Assembly (NCBI GenBank): GCA_964369385.1
Contig: CAYJEY010000026.1
Span: 1-23,305, forward strand
Direction of reading: 5' to 3'
DNA from: CALVGQ01 sp964369385
GTDB lineage: Bacteria; Bacillota_I; Bacilli_A; Erysipelotrichales; Erysipelotrichaceae
DNA length: 23,305 nt
Every line of letters begins with the position of its first letter. Position 1 is the stretch's first letter. Below, in pieces: positions 1 through 7,104 of this stretch. A model generated the notes under the pieces. It saw only the letters and a program-made list of their open reading frames with translations. It was not told where the DNA came from and did not search any database. Position numbers and translations under genes: made by a program.

Positions 1-1
1 A

Positions 2-316
2 TACTTCCAACTAACAAGTAAGGAGTTAAAAGAAAAGGGGTTAAAAATTCAAATTATTTTTGTTCATAAGGAGTTTCAATTTGAGGTTTGGATTTCTGGA
101 TATAATCGTAAAATACAGTGTACATACTACAATGTTCTTAAAGAACAAAATATAATGTATATCCTCAATAGTAATCCAGCTGGAGATGATTTTATACTTA
201 AACAGAAACTAAAGAAGGATATTGATATAAGTGATGTCGATGAGTTAATTAAATTATTAATCATTGAAGTGAATCAAATCTCAAGTTTTATAAAGGAAGT
301 TTCAAAAAAAGTTTGA
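2..316 (+). CDS. DUF7000-like protein, C-terminal part only
   Basis: The reading frame is open from the left edge to the TGA at 314-316 and gives about 104 residues, so the start lies outside the window. The visible part has a mixed beta core with the segments IQIIFVHKEFQFEVWISGYN and RKIQCTYYNVL, followed by a charged helical tail. This pattern resembles the small cytoplasmic DUF7000 family as I remember it, whose members carry a similar 'FEVWLAGYN' stretch; no biochemical role is known to me. A clear hairpin terminator follows 7 bases after the stop, which supports this being a real gene end. The family assignment rests on memory of the motif only and is moderate. Confidence 0.55.
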   Translation, partial: YFQLTSKELKEKGLKIQIIFVHKEFQFEVWISGYNRKIQCTYYNVLKEQNIMYILNSNPAGDDFILKQKLKKDIDISDVDELIKLLIIEVNQISSFIKEVSKKV

Positions 317-323
317 TTTTTAT

Positions 324-360
324 AAAAAAGGTTCGATTAAACAAAAATCGAACCTTTTTT
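324..360. terminator. bidirectional intrinsic terminator
   Basis: A perfect 15-bp stem (324-338 with 346-360) encloses the 7-base loop AAACAAA. The core GGTTCGATT pairs with AATCGAACC. It is flanked by six A on the left and six T on the right, so it can end transcription in both directions. It lies between the DUF7000-like gene and the convergent padR-type gene. Confidence 0.9.
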
Positions 361-457
361 CATTACCCATTTTTTAATGGAATAAACGTTAAACATATTT
401 AAGACATATGAAAAACTAAGTATCAGATGTTTAGGTAGTTACTTCAAAAAAGCTTTT

Positions 458-760
458 TTAAAGCTCTCTTGTGAGCTCCTTGGCCTTCGCTTTTGCCTCA
501 ATCAAAACTTCTTGACCTTTTTGCGTTATTGAATAGTATTTTCTTACTTTTCCAGCAATTACTTTACTTTCAACAGTAAGTAAATCAGCTTTTTCTAAGC
601 TATGAAAGATTGGATATAAAGTTCCAGGACTTATATCATAACCATGAGATCGAAGCTCTTCAATCATAAAGGAACCATAAATTGCTTCTTCTTTAGCGTG
701 ATGAAGGATGTGTATTTGAATAAAACCTAAAAATAATTTTCTTAGTATCGGGTCTTGCAT
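458..760 (-). CDS. PadR-family transcriptional regulator
   Basis: This 100-residue protein is a PadR-type winged-helix repressor. The N-terminal half holds the helix-turn-helix, with the family hallmark ISPGTLYPIFHSLEKADLL at about residues 43-61. The wing follows as VRKYYSITQKGQEVL at about 72-86. At about 100 residues it fits the short PadR class, which dimerises through its last helix. The start has a good ribosome site (AAGGAG about 7 bases upstream). It is divergent from a FetA/FetB-like ABC pair starting 112 bases away, and a perfect inverted repeat sits between the -35 and -10 of its own promoter. It therefore probably represses itself and the ABC genes. The ligand cannot be read from the sequence. 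Confidence 0.93.
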   Translation of the reverse strand: MQDPILRKLFLGFIQIHILHHAKEEAIYGSFMIEELRSHGYDISPGTLYPIFHSLEKADLLTVESKVIAGKVRKYYSITQKGQEVLIEAKAKAKELTREL

Positions 761-778
761 TTTATTTCTCCTTGAGTT

Positions 779-807
779 AGAATATCGATATCGAAATACG
801 ATATCAA
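779..807 (-). promoter_or_regulatory. promoter of the padR-type gene
   Basis: Read on the minus strand, TTGATA (807-802) is followed by 17 bases and TATTCT (784-779). The spacer is almost entirely filled by the inverted repeat at 787-805, so a repressor bound there would block polymerase. The predicted start of transcription lies just upstream of the ribosome site. Confidence 0.7.
787..805. promoter_or_regulatory. PadR operator candidate (7-5-7 inverted repeat)
   Basis: GATATCG-AAATA-CGATATC is a perfect inverted repeat with 7-base arms and a 5-base spacer. It overlaps an ATATCGATAT palindrome (782-791) and is followed by a related half site GATATT at 813-818. The position inside the core promoter of padR and 18 bases upstream of the divergent fetA promoter suggests control of both units by one dimer or by paired dimers. 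Confidence 0.7.
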
Positions 808-822
808 ATTTAGATATTGTAT

Positions 823-850
823 TTTACAATTAAATTATAGCCAATATAAA
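823..850 (+). promoter_or_regulatory. promoter of the fetA/fetB-like operon
   Basis: TTTACA (823-828), 16 bases, then TATAAA (845-850). The predicted transcript starts near 857 and carries the AAGGAGG ribosome site at 861-867, just before the ATG at 872. The 5' leader is very short. Confidence 0.55.
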
Positions 851-871
851 AAATATATTCAAGGAGGCAAC

Positions 872-1522
872 ATGTTAAGAACTAAGAATTTAAGTTTTTT
901 AGACAAAATACACTATCAAGATATTACAATAATTGAAAATAAAATTAATTTTATTAGTGGAGATAGTGGATGTGGTAAAAGCACACTGTTAAAACTCTTC
1001 AATAAAACAAATAATTACTCTAGTGGAGAAATCTATTACAAAGGCAGAAATATTAAAGAGATTGATTCCTTAGAGTTAAGAAAGGAAATCAAACTATTCT
1101 CGCAAGATTCATTTTTATTTGCTACAACGATCTTAGAAAATTTTAGACTGTATTATGAATATTGCGAGTTAAATTGTATACAAGAAGAAAAAATAAATGT
1201 GTTCTTAACTTTAGTTGAAGCAAACTTTCCAATTGATACACACTGTTCATCGCTTTCTGGAGGAGAAAAACAACGAGTATTTCTTGCGATTTGTTTATCA
1301 ATGTCAACAAATATAATTATGCTAGATGAACCCACTTCAGCGTTGGATTATGAACTTTCTGTGCGTGTATTAAAAAACATCATAAATTTTGCAAAAGAAA
1401 ACGAAAAAACAATGATTATAATTAGCCACGATCACACATTAGTTGAAAAATTTTCGGAAAACACAATTTATTTAGAAGGAGGAAAACACAGTGAATCAAG
1501 CAGTAACCATTCAATTATATAA
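872..1522 (+). CDS. fetA: FetA/YbbL-type ABC transporter ATPase
   Basis: This 216-residue protein is a stand-alone ABC ATPase. Visible motifs are Walker A GDSGCGKST (30-38), Q-loop FSQDS (Q78), signature LSGGEKQR (128-135), Walker B IIMLDEP (148-154), D-loop SALD (156-159) and the H-loop ISHD (H186). All catalytic residues are present. Its partner gene is a UPF0014 (FetB/YbbM) permease overlapping its 3' end by 32 bases, which identifies the pair as FetAB-like. In E. coli FetAB has been linked to iron export and to hydrogen peroxide tolerance. Metal specificity here is inferred from the family only. The start has a strong AAGGAGG site, and the upstream PadR operator suggests inducible expression. 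Confidence 0.85.
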   Translation: MLRTKNLSFLDKIHYQDITIIENKINFISGDSGCGKSTLLKLFNKTNNYSSGEIYYKGRNIKEIDSLELRKEIKLFSQDSFLFATTILENFRLYYEYCELNCIQEEKINVFLTLVEANFPIDTHCSSLSGGEKQRVFLAICLSMSTNIIMLDEPTSALDYELSVRVLKNIINFAKENEKTMIIISHDHTLVEKFSENTIYLEGGKHSESSSNHSII

Positions 1523-2264
1523 CTTCTTTTTAATTTATTTGTTGTTGATAATAGTAGCGACAATAATGAAAAAAAGTAAGATCACACAAACTAAGTTATT
1601 GTTAATTGCAAGCATTCGAATGAGTGTTCAACTAACAATAGCAGGATATATCTTAATGTATATCATTGAAAATCCTTCAATAATATTTGTTTGCACATAT
1701 GTTTTTTGTATGTGCGCATTCGCTGTCAATAGAATACTATCTGTGAATAAAGATCTAAATAAAGAGTTCAGATTTTTAATTACTATGTCACTTAGTGTAT
1801 GTGCAATAGCAATAATTTTGTTTTTTGTAGGTATTGTTATTAAAGAGAATATTTTTAATCCTCAGTACACAATACCTATAAGTGGAATGATAATTGGAAA
1901 TGCAATGACAGGCATTACACTTGGTGTGAAAAATTTCATGAGCAAAATTAAGGACTCAAAACATCAAATAGAAGTTCTGCTAAACTTAGGTGCTAAGCCT
2001 AAAAATATATTAAAGCCGTTTGTTAACTCGGCTTTAGAGACGGCTTTACTACCGACGATTAATTCGATGTTAGGAATGGGGATTATTTCTTTACCAGGGA
2101 TGATGACGGGGCAGATAATTTCTGGTGAGTCGCCAACTACTGCTATACTCTATCAAATATGCATTAATGTGAGTTTGTGCGCTGTTGTTTCTTTATCTGT
2201 ATTTTTAACACTTAACTTAGGATATAAAACATTGATTAATAAAGACAATCAATTTGTGATTTAG
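1491..2264 (+). CDS. fetB: FetB/YbbM-type permease (UPF0014 family)
   Basis: This 257-residue integral membrane protein has about seven hydrophobic segments. It carries the UPF0014 hallmarks: IRMSVQLTIAGYILMYI near the N-terminus, SGMIIGNAMTGITLGVKNF in the middle, and LLPTINSMLGMGIISLPGMM followed by a TGQIISGESP segment towards the C-terminus. It is the membrane partner of the ATPase encoded just upstream. The start is GTG at 1491, chosen because an AGGAGG site lies just before it. This overlaps the upstream gene by 32 bases, so translation is probably coupled. The family role is export, proposed to be of iron in E. coli FetAB; the substrate here is not shown. Confidence 0.87.
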   Translation: MNQAVTIQLYNFFLIYLLLIIVATIMKKSKITQTKLLLIASIRMSVQLTIAGYILMYIIENPSIIFVCTYVFCMCAFAVNRILSVNKDLNKEFRFLITMSLSVCAIAIILFFVGIVIKENIFNPQYTIPISGMIIGNAMTGITLGVKNFMSKIKDSKHQIEVLLNLGAKPKNILKPFVNSALETALLPTINSMLGMGIISLPGMMTGQIISGESPTTAILYQICINVSLCAVVSLSVFLTLNLGYKTLINKDNQFVI

Positions 2265-2661
2265 AAGAAAATGACCATGAAATTTTAAAGGAGAAGGAGA
2301 AGGAGAAAAAGTTAACGGTAGTTCAAACACTTATTTATTGTGTAAATTTGAATATGTTTTATGAATCTAAAATCTTAATTAGTTTTGTCCTCAATAAATG
2401 CTAACATGAGTATAACTGCATGAAGTGTTTAAAGATTTAACTAATATATTCTTTATAATTATAGTATTTAAATAAGTTAATGATTTCTAGAAAATATGTT
2501 GAAATAATCAAAAAAGAGCAAAAAATCTGTGAAAATTCAAACTGTTGGTGTTATAATAAATAAGGTCAAGCATTTAATTTTGAATTGCAAGAAAAAAATA
2601 CTATTTTGACTTGGTGGTTTGAAGTTAACAGTGAGGAATTAATATTAAAAAGGAGAAAACA
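2265..2661. other. non-coding stretch before the phosphofructokinase gene
   Basis: This gap of almost 400 bases is AT-rich and holds no credible gene on either strand. Just after fetB, three tandem GGAGAA-like units (about 2290-2307) mimic ribosome sites but are not followed by a usable reading frame. No convincing terminator for fetB is visible. The right end carries the promoter of the next gene at 2549-2557 and about 100 bases of leader. Confidence 0.6.
2549..2557 (+). promoter_or_regulatory. extended -10 promoter of the phosphofructokinase gene
   Basis: TG at 2549-2550, one base, then a consensus TATAAT at 2552-2557. The -35 region (around TGTGAA, 2528-2533) is poor, as is common for extended -10 promoters. 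The leader from about 2564 to 2661 ends with an AAAAGGAG ribosome site. Confidence 0.65.
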
Positions 2662-4308
2662 ATGAAATATTCGCCATTACAAAAAGCAAGATACGACTAT
2701 ACACCTAAGCTTCCTAAAATGCTTAGAAATGGGATTGCTGAAATCGCTGTAAAAGAAGGAAATGAAACACAAAGTGTTGCAGATCAAGAAAAGATTCAAG
2801 CACTATTTCCTAACACTTATGGGAAAAAAGAAATTACATTTGAAAAAGGAGCAAACACTTCAGAAGCTAAAAAACAAGTTGTGGGTGTTATTTTATCAGG
2901 TGGACAAGCACCAGGGGGACACAATGTTATTTGTGGACTATATGATGCATTAAAAGCTACTAATAAAGAAAATGTACTTATTGGATTTAAAAATGGTCCT
3001 AGTGGACTTATTGAAGATGATACTTTAGTATTCAGTGATGAATATATTGATCAATATAGAAATACTGGTGGATTTGATATCATTGGATCAGGAAGAACAA
3101 AACTAGAAACTCATGAGCAATTTGCAGTTGCTGCTGAGGTTTGCAAAAAACATGGAATTACTGCTATCGTAATTATCGGTGGAGATGATTCAAATACAAA
3201 TGCTGCAGTTCTTGCAGAATACTTTGCTGCAAATGATACAGGCGTACAAGTTATTGGATGCCCTAAAACAATTGATGGAGATTTAAAGAACGAAGATATT
3301 GAAATTTCATTTGGTTTTGATACTGCTTCTAAAACTTATAGTGAGTTGATTGGTAACATCGAGAGAGATGCTAATTCAGCTAAAAAATATTGGCACTTTA
3401 TTAAAGTTATGGGACGCTCTGCATCTCATGTTGCTTTAGAATGTGCGCTTGAAACACAACCGAATATTTGCTTAATTTCAGAAGAAGTTGCAGCTAAGAA
3501 AATGTCATTATCAACATTAGCTGATTACATTGCTGATTCTGTAGAATACCGTGGAAACAATGGAGAAAACTTTGGTGTTGCAATTATTCCTGAAGGAGTA
3601 GTTGAGTTTGTACCAGAATTCTCAATATTGATTGCAGAAATTAACGAATTGTTAGCTGGAAGCAAAGCTGATACATTCAATAATTTAGAAACTTGGGAAG
3701 AGAAATATGCTTTCATCGGAACAGGTTTATCTAAAGAAGCTATGGAAGTATTTGCAATTTTACCACAAGGAATTCAACAACAATTATTCCTTGAAAGAGA
3801 TCCGCATGGTAATGTACAAGTATCATTAATTGAATCAGAAAAATTATTCTCTGCATTAGTAGCTGATAAATTAGCGGAAAGAGGATATAAAGGGAAATTT
3901 AATGCTCTTCACCATTTCTTCGGGTATGAAGGAAGATGTGCATTCCCGTCTAATTTTGATTCAGATTACTGTTACTCATTAGGATATAATGCATTTATGT
4001 TAGTTCAATATGGATATACAGGGTACTTATCAAAAGTGTCTAATCTTTCAAAACCAGCAACTGAGTGGGTTGCAGGTGGTATGCCAATCACAAAAATGAT
4101 GAATGTGGAAAGAAGACATGGGGAAGATAAACCAGTAATCAAGAAAGCACTTGTTGAACTAGAAGGAAATCCATTTAAATATTTTGAATCAAAAAGAGAT
4201 GTATGGTCTAAAGAAACTTGTTATGTATATCCTGGTGCGATTCAATACTATGGTCCTGAATCAGTGTGCGATATCACAACAAAAACTCTTGAGTTAGAAC
4301 AAGAATAA
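2662..4308 (+). CDS. pfp: diphosphate-dependent phosphofructokinase, long (60-kDa) type
   Basis: This enzyme transfers phosphate between pyrophosphate and fructose 6-phosphate to form fructose 1,6-bisphosphate, a reversible glycolytic step in the cytosol. Visible motifs are LSGGQAPGGHN (79-88), the phosphate-donor motif GGDDS (173-177), PKTIDGD with the catalytic Asp (201-207) and MGRSASH (250-256). GGDDS, in place of the GGDGT of ATP enzymes, is the established mark of pyrophosphate use. At 548 residues with an N-terminal extension of about 70 residues and a large C-terminal insert, it belongs to the long clade known from plants and spirochaetes, not to the 320-residue bacterial PfkA type. 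The gene is monocistronic with its own promoter and terminator. Its wording is codon-regular and it looks highly expressed. Confidence 0.95.
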   Translation: MKYSPLQKARYDYTPKLPKMLRNGIAEIAVKEGNETQSVADQEKIQALFPNTYGKKEITFEKGANTSEAKKQVVGVILSGGQAPGGHNVICGLYDALKATNKENVLIGFKNGPSGLIEDDTLVFSDEYIDQYRNTGGFDIIGSGRTKLETHEQFAVAAEVCKKHGITAIVIIGGDDSNTNAAVLAEYFAANDTGVQVIGCPKTIDGDLKNEDIEISFGFDTASKTYSELIGNIERDANSAKKYWHFIKVMGRSASHVALECALETQPNICLISEEVAAKKMSLSTLADYIADSVEYRGNNGENFGVAIIPEGVVEFVPEFSILIAEINELLAGSKADTFNNLETWEEKYAFIGTGLSKEAMEVFAILPQGIQQQLFLERDPHGNVQVSLIESEKLFSALVADKLAERGYKGKFNALHHFFGYEGRCAFPSNFDSDYCYSLGYNAFMLVQYGYTGYLSKVSNLSKPATEWVAGGMPITKMMNVERRHGEDKPVIKKALVELEGNPFKYFESKRDVWSKETCYVYPGAIQYYGPESVCDITTKTLELEQE

Positions 4309-4336
4309 TTTATTCTAATACTAGTTAAGTAGTGAG

Positions 4337-4360
4337 CGAGTTCGAAAGAACTCGTTTTTT
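4337..4360 (+). terminator. intrinsic terminator after the phosphofructokinase gene
   Basis: CGAGTTC and GAACTCG form a 7-bp stem closed by a GAAA tetraloop, followed directly by six T. It lies 28 bases after the stop codon. Confidence 0.92.
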
Positions 4361-4444
4361 AATTCTCAATAGGTATATGTTTAATTAAAAATAGTAAGTT
4401 ATATGGAATATTTAATATTGAAATTGATACAGAAACTAGTAGGA

Positions 4445-4473
4445 TTGTTGGTAATCCATATATGTGATAAAAT
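4445..4473 (+). promoter_or_regulatory. promoter with overlapping inverted repeat upstream of the 59-residue gene
   Basis: TTGTTG (4445-4450), 17 bases, then TAAAAT (4468-4473) with an extended TG at 4465-4466. The -35 element lies inside the inverted repeat GGATT-N6-AATCC (4442-4457), which could be an operator. The AAGGAGG ribosome site follows at 4497-4503. Confidence 0.6.
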
Positions 4474-4510
4474 TAAGAATATACAATAAATTGTTTAAGG
4501 AGGTCATTGA

Positions 4511-4690
4511 ATGGGTGAATACAAGACTAAAATAGTAAATAAAACAGTTAATACGGGTATTACATTTGGAAGTGCACTAGCAATAGTAATAAGTTATACA
4601 GCATGGGAATCAATTGGGTGGGCAGTTTTTCATGGATTATTTAGTTGGGTATATGTGATCTACTATATTTTCCAATATGGTTGGAGTTAA
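4511..4690 (+). CDS. small conserved-looking membrane protein (59 residues)
   Basis: The ATG at 4511 follows a perfect AAGGAGG site by 7 bases and a good extended -10 promoter, so this short frame is very likely translated. The product starts with a basic head (MGEYKTKIVNKTVNTG) followed by two hydrophobic segments, FGSALAIVISYTAWESIGWA (19-38) and FHGLFSWVYVIYYIFQYGW (40-58). It resembles short proteins I recall from gut Bacillota with the pattern 'GSAIAI-S-W-IFHG--GW-YVIY', which have no known function. A topology with two helices in the membrane and the N-terminus in the cytoplasm fits the basic head. The next gene encodes ApbE, but no functional link is evident. Confidence 0.85.
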   Translation: MGEYKTKIVNKTVNTGITFGSALAIVISYTAWESIGWAVFHGLFSWVYVIYYIFQYGWS

Positions 4691-4741
4691 TTTAATTCGA
4701 TAAAAAATATGAAGTGCGATGCTAATGATTATTACTTGATT

Positions 4742-4761
4742 AGGATTAGCTAGTCCTTTTA
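4742..4761 (+). terminator. weak hairpin after the 59-residue gene
   Basis: AGGAT (4742-4746) and GTCCT (4753-4757) form a 5-bp stem, including one G-T pair, around TAGCTA. A T-rich stretch follows. It might partly separate the small gene from apbE. The support is weak. Confidence 0.3.
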
Positions 4762-4844
4762 TTTTAAAGTTTAGTAGGCATTGATTTAAAATATAAGGAG
4801 CAAGGCACGTATGGAATATAAATATTGTGTTAGGAGCAAATGTT

Positions 4845-5969
4845 ATGAAAAAATTCATATTAATTTTGTGTTGTATTTTTCTTTTTAGTTGTAGCAGTAA
4901 AGAACCAACAAGAGAAAAATACAGTGAGTATAGTTCTACATCCGGGTTTGATACGATTATCACATTAATTGGATATGAAACAAATGAAGCTATGTTTAAT
5001 GAAAACTTTAGTGATGTAAAAGAATTATTTATTGAATATCATGAGTTATATGATATTTATAATAACTATGATAATTTAGAGAATATAAAAACAATTAACG
5101 ATTATGCTGGTATTAATCCAGTTAGTGTTAATCAAGAAATTATTGATTTATTAATTTTAAGTTATGAATATTATGAACTTTCTGACGGGGAACTAGATAT
5201 TACTCAAGGTGCTATTCTGAAATTGTGGAAAGAATACATAAACAATGGCACATTAATAAATATCGATGGGCATATTGAAGGTGCAATATTGCCGAGCAAA
5301 TTAGAGGTTGAAGAAGCCTTGGCTTGCTCAGGATTTGAGTATGTCGAAATTAATGATGATGATGATAATACTGTATATATAAGCAACCCTTGTGTTTCAT
5401 TAGATGTTGGAGCGATTGCTAAGGGATACGCGACAGAACGAGTAGCATCTATGCTTTTAATGAATGATGAGCATGCTGACTATATTATAAATGCAGGAGG
5501 AAATACCAAGGTATTAGGAGAAAAAACAGAAGGGATTCCTTGGGTTGCAGGACTACAAAAACCGGATGGAAACTTAAATGAATCGCTTTTGAATATAAAC
5601 ATATCCAATGATATGTCGTTTGTCACATCTGGTGATTATCAAAGGTATTTCATTGCGGAAGATGGAGAAAGATATCACCACTTAATTGACTTTGATACTG
5701 GATTTCCAGCAAACTATTATCGTTCTGTTTCCATAGTTACAAAGGATAGTGCAGTTGCGGATGCCTTTAGTACTATTTTATTTAATTTGAATTTTGAAGA
5801 CTCTCAGATATTGATTAAGAATTACAATGAACACAATCCAGAAAATGAGCTAGGAGTAATCTGGGTATTTGATCAAACTGAGGGTGCTTTTGAAAATATG
5901 GTAGACAAAGATGGTTTTACTATTGTTTGGACAGAGAATTTGAATGAGAATATTAATGTTTCGAATTAA
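4845..5969 (+). CDS. apbE: FAD:protein FMN transferase, lipoprotein
   Basis: This 374-residue ApbE-family enzyme attaches FMN from FAD covalently to threonine or serine in flavoprotein subunits outside the membrane, such as RnfG/NqrC-type or extracellular electron-transfer proteins. The signal peptide ends in LFSC (lipid Cys16), so it is membrane anchored. Family motifs visible are DVGAIAKGY (187-195), INAGGN (215-220), TSGDYQRYF (261-269), HHLIDFDTGFPA (278-289) and the metal site ADAFST (305-310). The ATG at 4845 is preferred over the in-frame GTG at 4827, because AGGAG at 4832-4836 lies 8 bases before it and the protein then starts directly with the signal peptide. No flavoprotein substrate gene is found in the window. 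Confidence 0.93.
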   Translation: MKKFILILCCIFLFSCSSKEPTREKYSEYSSTSGFDTIITLIGYETNEAMFNENFSDVKELFIEYHELYDIYNNYDNLENIKTINDYAGINPVSVNQEIIDLLILSYEYYELSDGELDITQGAILKLWKEYINNGTLINIDGHIEGAILPSKLEVEEALACSGFEYVEINDDDDNTVYISNPCVSLDVGAIAKGYATERVASMLLMNDEHADYIINAGGNTKVLGEKTEGIPWVAGLQKPDGNLNESLLNINISNDMSFVTSGDYQRYFIAEDGERYHHLIDFDTGFPANYYRSVSIVTKDSAVADAFSTILFNLNFEDSQILIKNYNEHNPENELGVIWVFDQTEGAFENMVDKDGFTIVWTENLNENINVSN

Positions 5970-6058
5970 TGGAATAGTGGCAAGTTTTAATACAATGTAA
6001 CCAAAGGGAGTAGTAGTTAAACTAGAGTTGAAGTTATGATAGTGAATCTCCTAAGTAA

Positions 6059-6090
6059 TTCATTTCTAAATGAAATAAATATAGTATAAT
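6059..6090 (+). promoter_or_regulatory. promoter with palindrome before the 132-residue membrane protein
   Basis: A consensus TATAAT lies at 6085-6090. The expected -35 position is occupied by the inverted repeat TTCATTT-CT-AAATGAA (6059-6074), with no good -35 hexamer. This layout is compatible with an activator or repressor site. The predicted transcript runs about 60 bases before the ATG at 6155. Confidence 0.45.
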
Positions 6091-6154
6091 TAAAATAGCT
6101 CAATCACTTCAAACTTTGTACTGCATCAATAGATATGAACTAGGAGGGGTTATA

Positions 6155-6553
6155 ATGAAAAAGTTGATTATATTTGCATGTTCTTCAACACTATACGGAA
6201 TTTTATTACTTATACTTTTCAATTTGGGTGTATTCTCATTTGGAAAGACGATTACTTTTGATTTTCCTATCTTTGAAGTAGGTTTAAATTTGTTTACTTA
6301 TTTCTTGTTTGATGTGCTATTTATTTTAGGCGCATATTTTACTTATAAACAATATATGATTCACCCTTTAAACACATTAAATAAATTATATAGAGAGTTG
6401 AAAATGGCATATATCTTAATGCTTGCACTCTATGTGATTGGATGGGGACTGTCTTTAATGGATGTCGAATTAGTAATATTTCTAGTATTGTTTATTCCAG
6501 GAGGACTACTTATTGTAGGGGGGTTCAACATTTTCTTAAAAGTATATTCTTGA
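6155..6553 (+). CDS. four-helix membrane protein of unknown function
   Basis: I do not recognise this 132-residue protein. It has four hydrophobic segments (about residues 4-26, 40-63, 86-103 and 108-130) and a short basic cytoplasmic loop around KQYMIHPLNTLNKLYRELK. The ATG at 6155 is chosen over one at 6116, because GGAGG at 6143-6147 sits 7 bases before it and the protein then begins MKK plus a hydrophobic helix. It appears to be monocistronic, with a TATAAT element upstream and a long empty region downstream. No catalytic motif is visible. It could be a small stress or envelope protein, but nothing in the sequence decides this. Confidence 0.75.
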   Translation: MKKLIIFACSSTLYGILLLILFNLGVFSFGKTITFDFPIFEVGLNLFTYFLFDVLFILGAYFTYKQYMIHPLNTLNKLYRELKMAYILMLALYVIGWGLSLMDVELVIFLVLFIPGGLLIVGGFNIFLKVYS

Positions 6554-6812
6554 TACTAATGAGTTGATATAGGTATCAGTTAAGTAATGATGTTCTAAAT
6601 GTTAAGTAGAATGTCCTTAGAAAAAAATAAGTGAGTTGCAGAGAGGATGTTTTTGATAACCATTACATTAATTGTCATATCCTATAATAAATAGGGGAAA
6701 AAAGCACGGCCTAAAAGCATTATATAAGTCTGTGTTTTTGATTTTACAAGGATATTAATTATTAAGTGAAAAAAATATATAAAAAGTGTATGTATTTTTA
6801 AAATAGATATAC

Positions 6813-6841
6813 TTGTATACTGCTCTTAAACATGATAAAAT
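6813..6841 (+). promoter_or_regulatory. promoter-like element in the exporter leader
   Basis: TTGTAT (6813-6818), exactly 17 bases, then TAAAAT (6836-6841). In such AT-rich DNA chance matches are common, so this remains a candidate only. Confidence 0.35.
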
Positions 6842-6901
6842 AATAAAAAGTTTTTCCAAAACCTATCATTGTAGTTAATAATGAGGATGTTTGTACAATT
6901 A

Positions 6902-6968
6902 TTACAAAATTATTCTAGCAGATTAAAATAATAATGGTAAAAATTTAAGAGGTGAGAAAATGAACTAA
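6902..6968 (+). other. promoter, ribosome site and two-codon frame (Met-Asn-stop)
   Basis: TTACAA (6902-6907), 16 bases, TAAAAT (6924-6929), then the ribosome site AAGAGGTGA (6947-6955) and ATG-AAC-TAA (6960-6968). The expression signals look complete although the reading frame is only two codons. It may be a leader minigene or the start of a gene destroyed by a frameshift. The frame beginning at 6962 stays open for 14 codons after the ATG. Confidence 0.35.
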
Positions 6969-7008
6969 AAAATAGGATTAATTCAATTAAAATAAACGAG
7001 TACTAAAG

Positions 7009-7038
7009 TTCTTTTTATATTAAAAAATTAGATATAAT
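7009..7038 (+). promoter_or_regulatory. promoter-like element upstream of the leader hairpins
   Basis: TATAAT at 7033-7038 with a weak TTCTTT at 7009-7014 (18-base spacer). A transcript from here would carry both hairpins and reach the exporter start at 7319 after about 275 bases. Confidence 0.4.
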
Positions 7039-7104
7039 CAGATATTTTTGATATTTAGTTTATTATATTTACAGAGATTAAACTATTTTAGAGTTCATGA
7101 AGGA

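Noticed and set aside
2290..2307. Triplicated GGAGAA after fetB
   Set aside because: It looks like multiple ribosome sites, but no reading frame of useful length starts after it. Probably replication slippage.
2762..2953. Alternative frame inside the phosphofructokinase gene (63 residues)
   Set aside because: It lies fully within a well-identified enzyme gene, has no own ribosome site and its product is low-complexity and Lys/Leu-rich.
4637..4963. Minus-strand frame of 108 residues across the 59-residue gene and the apbE start
   Set aside because: It is antisense to two genes with strong start signals, and its sequence looks like translated AT-rich DNA.
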